DNA of 47,402 bases, taken from positions 1 through 47,402 of the forward strand of contig JACQUQ010000203.1 in assembly GCA_016210175.1 (NCBI GenBank). Direction: 5' to 3'. This DNA comes from Chloroflexota bacterium. Lineage in GTDB: Bacteria > Chloroflexota > Dehalococcoidia > SHYD01 > JACQUQ01. The notes beneath the pieces were generated by a model. The model was not told the DNA's origin. It did not search any database and worked only from the letters and a program-made list of their open reading frames with translations. A program made the translations under genes and the position numbers. Positions 25,411-33,569 of the stretch are shown one piece after another (position 1 is the first letter of the stretch; every line of letters starts with the position of its first letter).

Positions 25411-25506
25411 TGGTGCGCCGCCCTCGCCCACCCCGCCCCCCTGCGCTCCCAGGGCAAACCGCGCAGCGCAACGAGGCGGAGGGTGGCGAGGGCCAAAGGA
25501 GGCGTC

Positions 25507-27561
25507 ATGCCCCACATCGATCTCTGGTCGCTGGTGCTCCCGGCCCTGGTGATGGGCCTGTTTGCCTTCACGGTGCTGCGTCAGCGTGGACCGTGGAGCC
25601 TGACCTTACGGGTGCTGGGTGGGGTGCGGCTGTCCCGGGGCGGGCCGAGCGCCTGTCCCCACCTGGGCATGACCGACGACCCCTTCGCGCACCGCGATGC
25701 CCCCTCCGAGGAGCACCGCTGCTACCTGTGGATGCAGCGCGACCGCATCGACCTCACCCATCAGAAAGGCTTCTGTCTCAGCCCGGCGCACACCTACTGC
25801 CCGTGGCTCTCTATCCGCCCGGCAGCCGCACCCACGCCGCTGTACCGGCGTCTCCCGGCGCTCGCGGGTCAGCACGCCCGGCGGGTGGCGGCAACCGCCG
25901 CCCCGGTGCTCCAGGCGTGGCTGCGGGCCGCGGCCGCGGCGCTGGCCCACGCCGTGGCCTGGGGCTGGCGCCAGGCCCGGACCGTCTGGCTCCCTGCCCT
26001 GACGGGGCGAATCCGCGCCGTGCTGCGCTGGGCGCTGCGGCAGGCAGCACGGGCCGAGGACACCCTCCGTACCTACGCCGCGGCCGTCGGCCCCAGCACT
26101 GCCCAGGCACGGGATGCGCTGGGGGGCCGCGTGCATCGCCTCGCCGGGGTCCTGGGCGCCGGCGTCGCCCGGTCCTGGGCGAGCCTGCGCCGGATCCTGG
26201 CGCATACGGCAGCCTGGCCGGGCCGCACCGCCGCACGGCTCCGCCCCCGCAGGGCACGCCCGGCCGCGCTCGCCCTGGAGCTGGCACGGCAGCACGGGCC
26301 TGAGCCGGGCGCAGCCGCACCCCACCCCGCTCCCGCGACGAGCCAGAGGCCGGCGTCTGCCGTCGCCGGCGCCGGGCAGCCGTTGACGCCGGGCGCGCCT
26401 GCGGCGACAGAGTCGCTTCAGCGCCTGCTGGAGCAGGCAAAGCTGGCAGGTATGGCCGGGAACCGACGCCAGGCCCACGCGCACTTCGTCTTCATCACCG
26501 AACTGGCCCCCGACCACGAGGAGGCCTGGCTGTGGCGCGCCGCGATGGCCAGCAATAACGACGAGAAGCGCACCTGCCTGGAGCGGGCCCTGGCGCTGAA
26601 TCCGGCCAGCACCCGTGCCCGCTCCGGCTTGGAGGACTTCCTGGACGCCCTCCAGCCCGCGCCCACGGCAGCGAGCGCCCCGCCGTCGTCCGCTGCCTCC
26701 CTCCCGGACGCTCCCCTGCGGCGCGCACCCGACCCGGCCGCCGCCGGGGCCAGCCCTCCTGACCTGGTGGCGCGGGGGCTGGCCGAGCTGGAGGCCGGGC
26801 GCGAAGATGCGGCCTACGGTTGGTTCGTGCAGGCCACCACCGCTTTCCCCCAGGATAGTCGGGCCTGGTTCTGGCGGGCCAAGACCGCCGCGGAGCTTAC
26901 GGAGGTCGTGACCTGCCTCGGCCACGCGCTGGCCGCCGACCCGGACAACGAGCAGGTCCAGGCCAACTTCGCCTGGGCCATGGAGCGCCTGGAGCGGGAG
27001 CAGCAGCGCGGGCGCTTCGGGCAGCCCTTCAGCCCGGAGGAGGGGCATGCCGCCCTGGCCCGCTCCCGCCAGCGCCCGGCTCCTCCCGCACGCTCGCCGG
27101 TTGCGCAGGTCCGCTCCGGCCTGTCGGAGGCGCTGCGCTGGGCCGCAGGGATGGCGTGCCTGGCCCTCGCGGGCTACTGGCTGCTGGCGGCGCTGGCGCC
27201 GGTGCTGCCCGCGGAGGCGCTGCCGCTCCCCGCAGCCGCCAGGGAGGTAGTGGGGTCCCTGCCGTCGGTCGAGCTCACCGGGCCGGAGCCATTGCAGGAC
27301 CTCCTGCCCGGATACCGGCTCCTGGCGGGCTTGCCGCCCACCTTAGCTTTCCTCGCGCTCTTCGCGGGCCTGGGCCTGCTCCAGCGGCAGGGGTGGTCGC
27401 CGCCCTGGGCCCTGGCCCTCGCGCTGATCACCGTCGGCCTGGCCTTGACGTCTGGCGCCCACACCCTGGCAGCGCCCCTGGCGACCCTGCTCTCGGGGCT
27501 GGTCGCCCTGGGCTGGCTGACCAACCGCCGTGCCTTCGCCCGCGCGTCGATGCTGCGATAG
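25507..27561 (+). CDS. Cys-motif and TPR membrane protein at the end of the Tad locus
   Basis: A 684-residue protein. An N-terminal helix (LVLPALVMGLFAFTVL) leads to a four-Cys motif: C50 in CPHLG, C72 in EEHRCYL, C90 in HQKGFCL and C98 in YCPW. I recognise this pattern from large membrane proteins of Chloroflexota, where it may bind a metal. A long Ala/Arg-rich stretch (about 110-300) has helical, possibly coiled, character. Two TPR-like units follow (about 305-375: MAGNRRQAHAHFVFITELAPDHEEAWLWRA; and about 420-500). The C-terminus has three or more membrane helices. ATG 25507 is chosen over GTG 25483 because AAAGGAGG (25495-25502) lies directly upstream. Its role in pilus function is unknown. 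Confidence 0.75.
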   Translation: MPHIDLWSLVLPALVMGLFAFTVLRQRGPWSLTLRVLGGVRLSRGGPSACPHLGMTDDPFAHRDAPSEEHRCYLWMQRDRIDLTHQKGFCLSPAHTYCPWLSIRPAAAPTPLYRRLPALAGQHARRVAATAAPVLQAWLRAAAAALAHAVAWGWRQARTVWLPALTGRIRAVLRWALRQAARAEDTLRTYAAAVGPSTAQARDALGGRVHRLAGVLGAGVARSWASLRRILAHTAAWPGRTAARLRPRRARPAALALELARQHGPEPGAAAPHPAPATSQRPASAVAGAGQPLTPGAPAATESLQRLLEQAKLAGMAGNRRQAHAHFVFITELAPDHEEAWLWRAAMASNNDEKRTCLERALALNPASTRARSGLEDFLDALQPAPTAASAPPSSAASLPDAPLRRAPDPAAAGASPPDLVARGLAELEAGREDAAYGWFVQATTAFPQDSRAWFWRAKTAAELTEVVTCLGHALAADPDNEQVQANFAWAMERLEREQQRGRFGQPFSPEEGHAALARSRQRPAPPARSPVAQVRSGLSEALRWAAGMACLALAGYWLLAALAPVLPAEALPLPAAAREVVGSLPSVELTGPEPLQDLLPGYRLLAGLPPTLAFLALFAGLGLLQRQGWSPPWALALALITVGLALTSGAHTLAAPLATLLSGLVALGWLTNRRAFARASMLR

Positions 27562-27584
27562 GCGAAACGCCCAGACCACGGTCC

Positions 27585-27605
27585 GGCCGGGTCCGGTGCC
27601 CGGCC
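27585..27605 (+). terminator. Hairpin after the Tad locus
   Basis: GGCCGGG (27585-27591) pairs perfectly with CCCGGCC (27599-27605), followed by TTCCC. It lies 24 bases after the stop of the TPR protein. Confidence 0.5.
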
Positions 27606-27751
27606 TTCCCGGTTGCGGGTGCCCGCAGGTTCCTGGACCGGAGAGATGGGATGGCCTCTCACTCCCAAGCTGCCAGCCGCGTCCGCGCCCGTGGGCCATG
27701 CCGCCATCGGGCGATACCGACCGCGGTCGTGCCGCGGTGTGCGGTTCCGCA

Positions 27752-27779
27752 TTGACAATGCCCCCACCCTCGCTATAAT
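27752..27779 (+). promoter_or_regulatory. Consensus sigma-70 promoter of a candidate small RNA
   Basis: A perfect TTGACA (27752-27757), a 16-base spacer and a perfect TATAAT (27774-27779). It is the only fully consensus promoter found in the window. Transcription should start near 27786. Confidence 0.8.
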
Positions 27780-27785
27780 CGTGCT

Positions 27786-27889
27786 ATCACGAGGCGAGCA
27801 CAGGACCAGGCTAGGACGAGGACCGACACCGGCGCGAGTACCGTAGCGTCTCGCAGTACCACGGCCCGCCTCCTCCCCAGGCGGGCTTT
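27786..27889 (+). ncRNA. Candidate small non-coding RNA
   Basis: A consensus promoter is followed after about 100 bases by a GC-rich hairpin and T-run, with no ORF bearing a ribosome site between them. An internal GCGAG/CTCGC hairpin (27834-27838 with 27850-27854) is visible. The sequence does not match SRP RNA, tmRNA, 6S or RNase P elements I know. A 21-codon GTG frame (27781-27846) without a ribosome site is possible but unconvincing. It may instead be an attenuated leader for the secreted peptidase gene that starts 200 bases on. Confidence 0.55.
27864..27889 (+). terminator. Intrinsic terminator of the candidate small RNA
   Basis: GCCCGCCT (27864-27871) pairs perfectly with AGGCGGGC (27879-27886) around a 7-nt loop and is followed by TTTCCC. 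Confidence 0.7.
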
Positions 27890-27970
27890 CCCATGTCCTG
27901 GAGCGCCAGGGTGTGTTGGCACAGGGCGCTACCCCTGCGACCCTGCTCAGGGCAGGCTGCGATAGGCTCC

Positions 27971-28013
27971 GGCACACGCGCTCCTTGCGACCGGCTCAAG
28001 GAACGCGTGTGCC
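27971..28013. repeat. Palindromic interspersed repeat before the M30-like peptidase gene
   Basis: The outer stem GGCACACGCG/CGCGTGTGCC is perfect, and inside it TCCTTG/CAAGGA continues after one mismatch; the loop is cgaccggct, exactly as in the repeat at 353-383. It lies about 80 bases before the start of the peptidase gene. Confidence 0.75.
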
Positions 28014-28091
28014 AACACGCTCCCGGGTGGGAGGAACGTGAAGCGGCCGGCGGGCGCGCGGGTCCGCGAATCCACAGTTCGGAGACTGGCA

Positions 28092-30539
28092 ATGCGCGTA
28101 CGCTCCGTCTTGGCCCTGGTCGCCGCCCTGCTCCTGGCCCTGGGATTGCTCCCGGCCGCTCCGACACCCACCCCTTCCCAGGCGCTGACGGTCCACGACC
28201 ACGGCCCGGCCGGCAGCCCGCCGGGGGCCGATCCCGCCGCCCTCGGAACCTTCCGCTGCGGGACCCCTACCTTCGCCGAAGCAAACCGCCTCCTGCACCA
28301 GCAGGTACCATTTCGACCCCTCACCATCACCGAGCTGCAAGCCCTGGGCCGGGCCAATGCCGCGGGCTTCGTCACGCAGGATACTCTGGGACAGCAACGG
28401 CAGTTCTGGGCGCACCGGATGACGACGGGCCAGCCCTATCTGGTCACGGCCACCCTCAAACGGGTCACGACCTACGGCTACCTCTACGTGGATAACCTGC
28501 GCCCGGTCCCCGAGAGCGCCCTGGATACCCTGGCTGCCGAGTGGGACAAACTGTTCGCCACCGTGACGAGCATCTTCGGCGATATCCCCGACGTGGACGG
28601 GGACGCACGGGCTACCGTGCTCATTCTGGACATCATCGATGGCGCCAGCGGGTCCAGCGGCTATGTCGCGGGCTACTTCAACTCTGCCAATGAGGTTCCG
28701 GGGATCAACAGCAACCTCCGGGAGATGATCTACCTCGATGCCAACCCCGGCACGCCGGGCGACCAGACCTCCCTCTTTACCCTGGCCCACGAACTCCAGC
28801 ACATGATCAACTGGAACGCGCACCAGCGGGACAGCGGCCAGGACACCTGGCTGAACGAGGGCCTGGCTGACCTGGCCGGCTTCCTGGCGGGCTACGGCCA
28901 CGATGATAACCTGGTGCTCTACCTGCGGGACCCCAACGACAGCCTCACCAACTGGGACAACGACGCCAAGGACTACGGGTCGGTGTACCTCTTTATGCTC
29001 TACCTCTGGGAGCGCTACGGCGGCAACGGCACCATCCGCACCATCGTCCAGCATCCGGGCCTGGGGAAAGATGCGGTGGACGCCGGCCTGGCCAGCCAGG
29101 GGACGCCCGACCGCTTCCGGCAGGTGTTCACGCGCTGGGCCATCGCCAACTACCTGGGCGACCGCCTCAGCGCCGGGGGGACCTACGGATACCGCAGCCT
29201 GGCGCTGGTGGACAGCGGCGAGGACAACCAGACCAGCTTCCGGCGCGCCGCGCTCAGCGCTACCTTCACCACCTTCCCCGCCAGTCAGGCGACCACCATC
29301 CAGCGCTGGGGCGTGCGTTATTTCGTCTTCCGCGACGCGACCGGCACCCTGAGCCTCTCCCTGAACGGCCCGGATGTCAGCCCCTTCGGCGCCAGCATCG
29401 CCAGCAGCACCACGCCCAGCTTTACCCAGGGCACCAATACGGCGAACGACCTGCCGCTCAACACCACCCAGGATGGCAGCACGGTCGTCCCGGGGTTCGG
29501 GAGCGCCAGCCCGGCCGTGCTGCTCGTCGCCAGCAGCCAGGACGACGGCCAGAGCACCGTGGGGTTCAGCGTCAGCGCGCAGGTCACCGCGGGTCCCCCT
29601 ACGACGCCTACGGGCACTGCGGGCACGGCCACGCCCACCGGCACTCCGGGTACCGCCACGCCTACCGGCACTGCGAGCACGGCCACGCCGACGCCGCCGT
29701 CGGGAACCCCCACGCCCACCAGGACCGCAGGCGCAGGTACCCCGACGGCCACGCCTACGTCCACGGTCACCAGCACGCCAACGGCCACCGCAACCGCGAC
29801 GCCGGGCAGCGGGAGCGCCGCCACACCGACCCCGACCGTGACCACGACCCCCACCGCGGCGCCCACGATCAGCGCCACCCCCGTCCTGTTGGGGCCGAGC
29901 GCGGGCACCGTCCTCCCCACGCTGTCGGTGAGCCTGAGTTGGTCCAACCCCGTCGGCGCCACCCAGTACCACCTCCAGGTCTTGCCCGCCAACAACGACG
30001 GCCCTGCGCTCAACCTCATCCGCAACACCGAGACCGGCTTCGTCCTGCCCGCGCCGGTGCTGGGCCAGGGACCGTACATCCTGCTGCCGGGCATGACCTA
30101 CACCTGGCGCGTGCGGGCCACCAGCAAGGGCACCTTTGCGCCGGAATCCGACCCGGCATGGGGCCCCTGGTCGCGCGTTATGGGCTTTACGACGCCCGCG
30201 CCCAGCAGCAGCGGTATCCTGGCCCTGGACCCGCCCAACGGGGCCATCGTCTCGACGACACCCCAGGACTTGCGCTGGGCCGATAGCGCCCCCGGCATCT
30301 TCTACTATGAGGTCCAGGTCAGCGGTGACACCCGTTTCGATGCCAACCCGGCTACCGCCACCAGCTTCGTATGGTGGAACCTGATCCACGGCGGCGTCAG
30401 CACGCCCCTGAATAGCTGGCGGACCCCGCCCCTGGCGCCCAACACGGTCTACTTCTGGCGGGTGCGCCCCCGCGTCCAGGGGGACGGCACGCCGGTAGCC
30501 TGGTCCCCGACCTTCTTCTTCAAGACCGGTCTCCAGTAG
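28092..30539 (+). CDS. Secreted HExxH metallopeptidase (M30/hyicolysin-like) with Fn3-like C-terminal module
   Basis: An 815-residue exported protease. The signal peptide is VRSVLALVAALLLALGLLPA. The catalytic motif TLAHELQHMINW gives H233, E234 and H237, and NEGLADLAG supplies the third ligand E256, 19 residues on, as in M30-like peptidases. A Thr/Gly/Pro linker (about residues 495-590) follows. The C-terminal 225 residues contain SLSWSNPVGATQYHLQV and VYFWRVRPRVQGDGTPVAW, homologous to the end of the M23 protein at 8360-10498. ATG 28092 is favoured: GGAG lies 7 bases upstream and a signal peptide begins at once. GTG 28038 would add 18 residues before it. It is probably anchored at or released from the cell surface. 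Confidence 0.88.
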   Translation: MRVRSVLALVAALLLALGLLPAAPTPTPSQALTVHDHGPAGSPPGADPAALGTFRCGTPTFAEANRLLHQQVPFRPLTITELQALGRANAAGFVTQDTLGQQRQFWAHRMTTGQPYLVTATLKRVTTYGYLYVDNLRPVPESALDTLAAEWDKLFATVTSIFGDIPDVDGDARATVLILDIIDGASGSSGYVAGYFNSANEVPGINSNLREMIYLDANPGTPGDQTSLFTLAHELQHMINWNAHQRDSGQDTWLNEGLADLAGFLAGYGHDDNLVLYLRDPNDSLTNWDNDAKDYGSVYLFMLYLWERYGGNGTIRTIVQHPGLGKDAVDAGLASQGTPDRFRQVFTRWAIANYLGDRLSAGGTYGYRSLALVDSGEDNQTSFRRAALSATFTTFPASQATTIQRWGVRYFVFRDATGTLSLSLNGPDVSPFGASIASSTTPSFTQGTNTANDLPLNTTQDGSTVVPGFGSASPAVLLVASSQDDGQSTVGFSVSAQVTAGPPTTPTGTAGTATPTGTPGTATPTGTASTATPTPPSGTPTPTRTAGAGTPTATPTSTVTSTPTATATATPGSGSAATPTPTVTTTPTAAPTISATPVLLGPSAGTVLPTLSVSLSWSNPVGATQYHLQVLPANNDGPALNLIRNTETGFVLPAPVLGQGPYILLPGMTYTWRVRATSKGTFAPESDPAWGPWSRVMGFTTPAPSSSGILALDPPNGAIVSTTPQDLRWADSAPGIFYYEVQVSGDTRFDANPATATSFVWWNLIHGGVSTPLNSWRTPPLAPNTVYFWRVRPRVQGDGTPVAWSPTFFFKTGLQ

Positions 30540-30640
30540 CAGTTGGCTGCCCCCCTGCTCCACCGGGGCGCGGCGGAGGGCGTGCGCCACTGGGACCTTG
30601 CTGGATGATGGCTCTCTGATACCTGGCCCAGGAGGAAGCT

Positions 30641-31597
30641 ATGACGATCTATCTCCGGGAAGAGCACGTGCGCGAGCTACTGACCATGCCCGAGACCATC
30701 GCAGCCCTGGAGCAGGCGTTCCGGGACCAGGCCACCGGGGCGGCGGCGGTGTATCCCCGCACCCGCCTGCGGGCCGGGGGCGCGGCGCTGCAACTCATGC
30801 CGGCGGTGGTGCCCGGCCTGGGCGGCATGGGCTACAAGACCTACGCCACCAGCGCCGGCACGCGGGCCAAAGCGCTCGTGACCTACTATGACACGACCAC
30901 CGGCCACCTGGGAGCCATCATTGAGGCCAACCGCCTGGGGCAGATGCGCACCGGAGCCGCCAGCGGCGTCGCCACCAAGTACCAGGCCCGGCCCGACGCC
31001 CAGACCGTCGGGATCATCGGCACCGGCTACCAGGCCCGCACCCAGTTGGCGGCGGTGTGCGCAGTCCGGGACATCCGGCGCGTGCAGGCCTTCAGCCGCA
31101 ACCCTGAGCATCGGACCTTCTTTGCGGAGCAGATGAGCAAAGAGCTCGGCGTCGAGGTGGTGCCGGTGAACTCCGCCCAGGAGGCGGTGCAGGGGAGCGC
31201 TATCGTGGTGGTCATCACCAATAGCAGCCAGCCCGTGCTCAGCGGCGAATGGCTGGCGCCGGGCCAGCACATCAATGCCGCAGGCGGCAACGCCCTGATA
31301 CGGCGCGAGCTGGACGAGGAGGCCGTGCGCCGGGCGAGCCTGATCACCGTGGACGACCGGGAGCAGGCCCGCCTGGAGTGCGCCGACCTGTGGCAGGCGG
31401 TGGAGCGGGGCCTGCTCAATTGGGAGCAGACCGTGGAACTGGCGGATGTCGTGGCGGGGCGGATACCGGGCCGGGCCAGCCCCCAGGACATCACCCTGTT
31501 CGAGTCCCAGGGCATTGGCCTGTGGGACATTGCAGCGGCAGCGGTGGTGTACCGGAAGGCCCTGGAGCGGGGCCTGGGCGACACCCTGCCCTTCTGA
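30641..31597 (+). CDS. Ornithine cyclodeaminase / mu-crystallin family protein
   Basis: A 318-residue NAD(P)-dependent enzyme of the OCD/mu-crystallin family, which includes ornithine cyclodeaminase, alanine dehydrogenase and ketimine reductases. The catalytic Lys is K66 in GMGYKTYAT, RTGAASGVAT is the usual substrate-binding loop, and the Rossmann motif is VGIIGTGYQARTQ. The length is typical. Sequence alone cannot separate the family's activities. AGGAGG precedes ATG 30641. It stands as a single gene, 150 bases from the IS element, and lies far from obvious amino-acid pathway genes. Confidence 0.9.
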   Translation: MTIYLREEHVRELLTMPETIAALEQAFRDQATGAAAVYPRTRLRAGGAALQLMPAVVPGLGGMGYKTYATSAGTRAKALVTYYDTTTGHLGAIIEANRLGQMRTGAASGVATKYQARPDAQTVGIIGTGYQARTQLAAVCAVRDIRRVQAFSRNPEHRTFFAEQMSKELGVEVVPVNSAQEAVQGSAIVVVITNSSQPVLSGEWLAPGQHINAAGGNALIRRELDEEAVRRASLITVDDREQARLECADLWQAVERGLLNWEQTVELADVVAGRIPGRASPQDITLFESQGIGLWDIAAAAVVYRKALERGLGDTLPF

Positions 31598-31747
31598 CAG
31601 CGCACCCGCCGGCCGGTCGCTCTCCTGGGCGAGGCACACGATGGGGCGGGTCGTCGCCCCCCGGCTCCCACAGCCGGGAGGGGTTCCCGAGGGTGAGGGC
31701 CGTGCAGCCCCCCAGGGGGGAGCGTGCAGCAGTACCGCGCGGGGTGC

Positions 31748-31772
31748 GGGTGCCCCCTACGATTGTGCAGGG
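31748..31772 (+). repeat. Left terminal inverted repeat of the IS
   Basis: It begins GGGTGCCCCCTACGATTGTG and ends GCAGG-G; the reverse complement of the right end differs at two positions only. Confidence 0.85.
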
Positions 31773-33191
31773 TTGGCGTGGGGCGGACGGGGCCGGTAGC
31801 ATGGGAGGAGCGGCATCTTCTGCGTGGGGTGGGGCCGATGGAACGGGAGCCGTTCGGTGCGCCTTGGGAGCGGATGATCGCGGAGGTGCTGACGGGGAGG
31901 TGCGACTGGCGCACCGCCCACCCGAACGCCACCTTCGCCGAACTCGCGGCCGCGGTCGACGAGCGTCTAGACCGCGTGCGGGCACGCCGGCGGGAAGAAG
32001 CGGCGCTGACCAGCCGCAGCACTGACCTGGCGGAGGCGTCCGTGGGGGAGCGTCCGGCCTGTCCGCACTGCGGGCGGCGGATGGTGGTACGGGGGCAGCA
32101 GGAGACCGCCCGCAGGCGGACCGAGGAAGCGGGAGCGGCGCCAGGTCGCATCCAGGAGGACGAGGTGGCGCCGCGGGAGCGGGAGGTGCCGGAGGGGCCG
32201 CACGGGCTGGCGGTGCCGCAGTTGAGCATGGCTGGGACCTTGGTGCCGCTGCTGCACCGCCAGTGGGCCGCGGTCAAGCGGTTGGCGGTGGGGACGGTGC
32301 GCTACGGGACCGACCGCGACCGACAGCCGGTGGTGCGTCCCGCAGAGCTTGCCTCTTGCCCGCGGCTGATGGATGCCCAGCCGTGCAGTGGGCTGGCGCT
32401 GGGGGAACGGCACCAGCCGGGCACTCCCACGGCTGGGGTCGTGTGCGCCGTAGGTGACGGGGCGGCGTGGCGGCACGGCGTGGTCGCTGAGCACCGACCG
32501 GATGCGGTGCGCATGCTCGACTTTGCCCCTGCAGCGGAGCACCTGGGACGGGCCGCCCGTGCGGTGTGGGGCGCGGGCAGCGCCGCCGGGCGCGAGTGGG
32601 TGGGGGTGCCGTGGCGCCACCGCAAGCACGGTGACCCCGAGACGGTGCTGGCAGCGCTGCGGACCTGGCCGGTGGCCCAGGCGCCCGCCCCCAGCGCGGC
32701 GGTGGCGGTGCGGGACGAGGTGGTGGCCTACTGCGAGCAACGGCGGGAGCAGATCGCGTACGCCCGCTTCATAGCGCAGGGGTACCCGATGGGCAGCGGC
32801 ATCGTGGAGAGCGCCAACCAACTGGTGGTGGCAGCGCGGCTCAAAGGCAGCGGGCGGTACTGGGCGCGGGCCAACGTCACCCCGCTGCTGGGGCTGCGCA
32901 GCGTGGCCTGCAATGACCGCTGGGGGCAGGCGTGGCCGCGGATCAGCGGTGCGGTGCGGCGACCGGCAGCACCGCAGCGGGGGGAGCAGCAGCGCCAGCG
33001 TCATGCGGCACGGCGGGCAGCCCGTCCTGCGCCCATGCCGGCCCCCATGCGCCTCCCTGCTGCGGAGCCACGGCCGGTCACCGCCGTGGGGCCCCCCAGC
33101 GAGCGACCGCAGCAGGGAGGCAACGGGGGGCCGACGGCCGAGCACCCCTGGAAGCGCACGGTCTCGTCCTCCCAGCGACGCCCCACCCCCT

Positions 33192-33216
33192 CCCTGCAAA
33201 ATCATAGGGGGCACCC
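33192..33216 (-). repeat. Right terminal inverted repeat of the IS
   Basis: Reverse complement of the left end with two mismatches. The repeat ends 131 bases before selC. Confidence 0.85.
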
Positions 33217-33230
33217 CAACGCGTGGGGGC

Positions 33231-33259
33231 TTTTAGCCCCCATCCCCATGTGCTATACT
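33231..33259 (+). promoter_or_regulatory. Putative selC promoter (extended -10)
   Basis: TG-C-TATACT (33251-33259) forms an extended -10, with a poor -35 (TTTTAG at 33231-33236, 17-base spacer). Transcription would start near 33266, about 80 bases before the mature tRNA. It lies just outside the right end of the IS. Confidence 0.45.
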
Positions 33260-33347
33260 GGCACCCGGTCCTCGGCTCGGCGCTCGTGGGCAAACCGTGG
33301 TCACGGGGCGTCGGATGAGCTAGGTGCTGGAGCAGGGATCGTTCCTG

Positions 33348-33445
33348 GGGAGTGGAGGGGTCCCGGTGGGCCTCGCGGTCTTCAAAACCGTTGCGGGGGC
33401 GCCCGCGCGTTCCCGGGTGAGTTCGACTCTCACGCACTCCCGCCA
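33348..33445 (+). tRNA. selC: Selenocysteine tRNA, tRNA-Sec(UCA)
   Basis: 98 nt including an encoded CCA. The acceptor GGGAGTGG (33348-33355) faces GCACTCCC (33434-33441): seven pairs and a terminal mismatch, in the 8-position acceptor arm typical of bacterial tRNA-Sec. A 2-nt linker AG is followed by a 6-bp D stem GGGTCC/GGGCCT with a 4-nt CGGT loop, a hallmark of Sec tRNA. The anticodon arm is GCGGT-CTTCAAA-ACCGT, with anticodon TCA at 33382-33384. A long extra arm of about 24 nt follows. The T arm is GTGAG-TTCGACT-CTCAC (33417-33433) and the discriminator is G33442. It lets the cell insert Sec at UGA with SelB and a SECIS element; none of selA, selB or selD is in the window. Confidence 0.95.
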
Positions 33446-33466
33446 ACCCTGACTACCAATAGCGCA

Positions 33467-33503
33467 CAAGGCCCGTCCCTGCTGGAGCGGGCCTTGGTGT
33501 TTT
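33467..33503 (+). terminator. Intrinsic terminator of selC
   Basis: CAAGGCCCG (33467-33475) pairs perfectly with CGGGCCTTG (33488-33496) around a 12-nt loop, then GTGTTTT. It lies 21 bases after the CCA end. Confidence 0.8.
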
Positions 33504-33569
33504 CCCCGCAACGCTTACCCCAACCCAGCTTTCGCTTTCACCCCGTTCAGCGCGTTGCAACACCGTGTG

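Larger units (their letters stand above)
31748..33216 (+). mobile_element. Decayed ISKra4-like insertion sequence
   Basis: About 1.47 kb bounded by inverted terminal repeats of about 25 bp (31748-31772 and 33192-33216) that match at 23 of 25 positions. It holds one transposase frame with the ISKra4 C-terminal signature but damaged at several points. No clear target duplication was found: flanks read gcgcggggtgc and ccaacgcgtgg. It lies between the OCD-family gene and selC. Confidence 0.8.

Noticed and set aside
27786-27889. Reading the candidate small RNA as SRP (4.5S) RNA
   Set aside because: A gaccagg stretch resembles the start of the SRP core, but the conserved GGAA tetraloop and asymmetric loop are missing.
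27996-30590. 864-codon minus-strand frame opposite the HExxH protease
   Set aside because: Its Arg/Gly-rich, repeat-like sequence mirrors the Thr/Pro linker of the real protein.
31738-33228. Target-site duplication around the ISKra4-like element
   Set aside because: The flanking bases share only short GC-rich strings; no convincing direct repeat could be set.
33348-33445. Reading the tRNA as a suppressor or serine tRNA
   Set aside because: The 6-bp D stem with a 4-nt loop and the 13-bp acceptor-plus-T helix arrangement, with anticodon TCA, fit tRNA-Sec and not tRNA-Ser.
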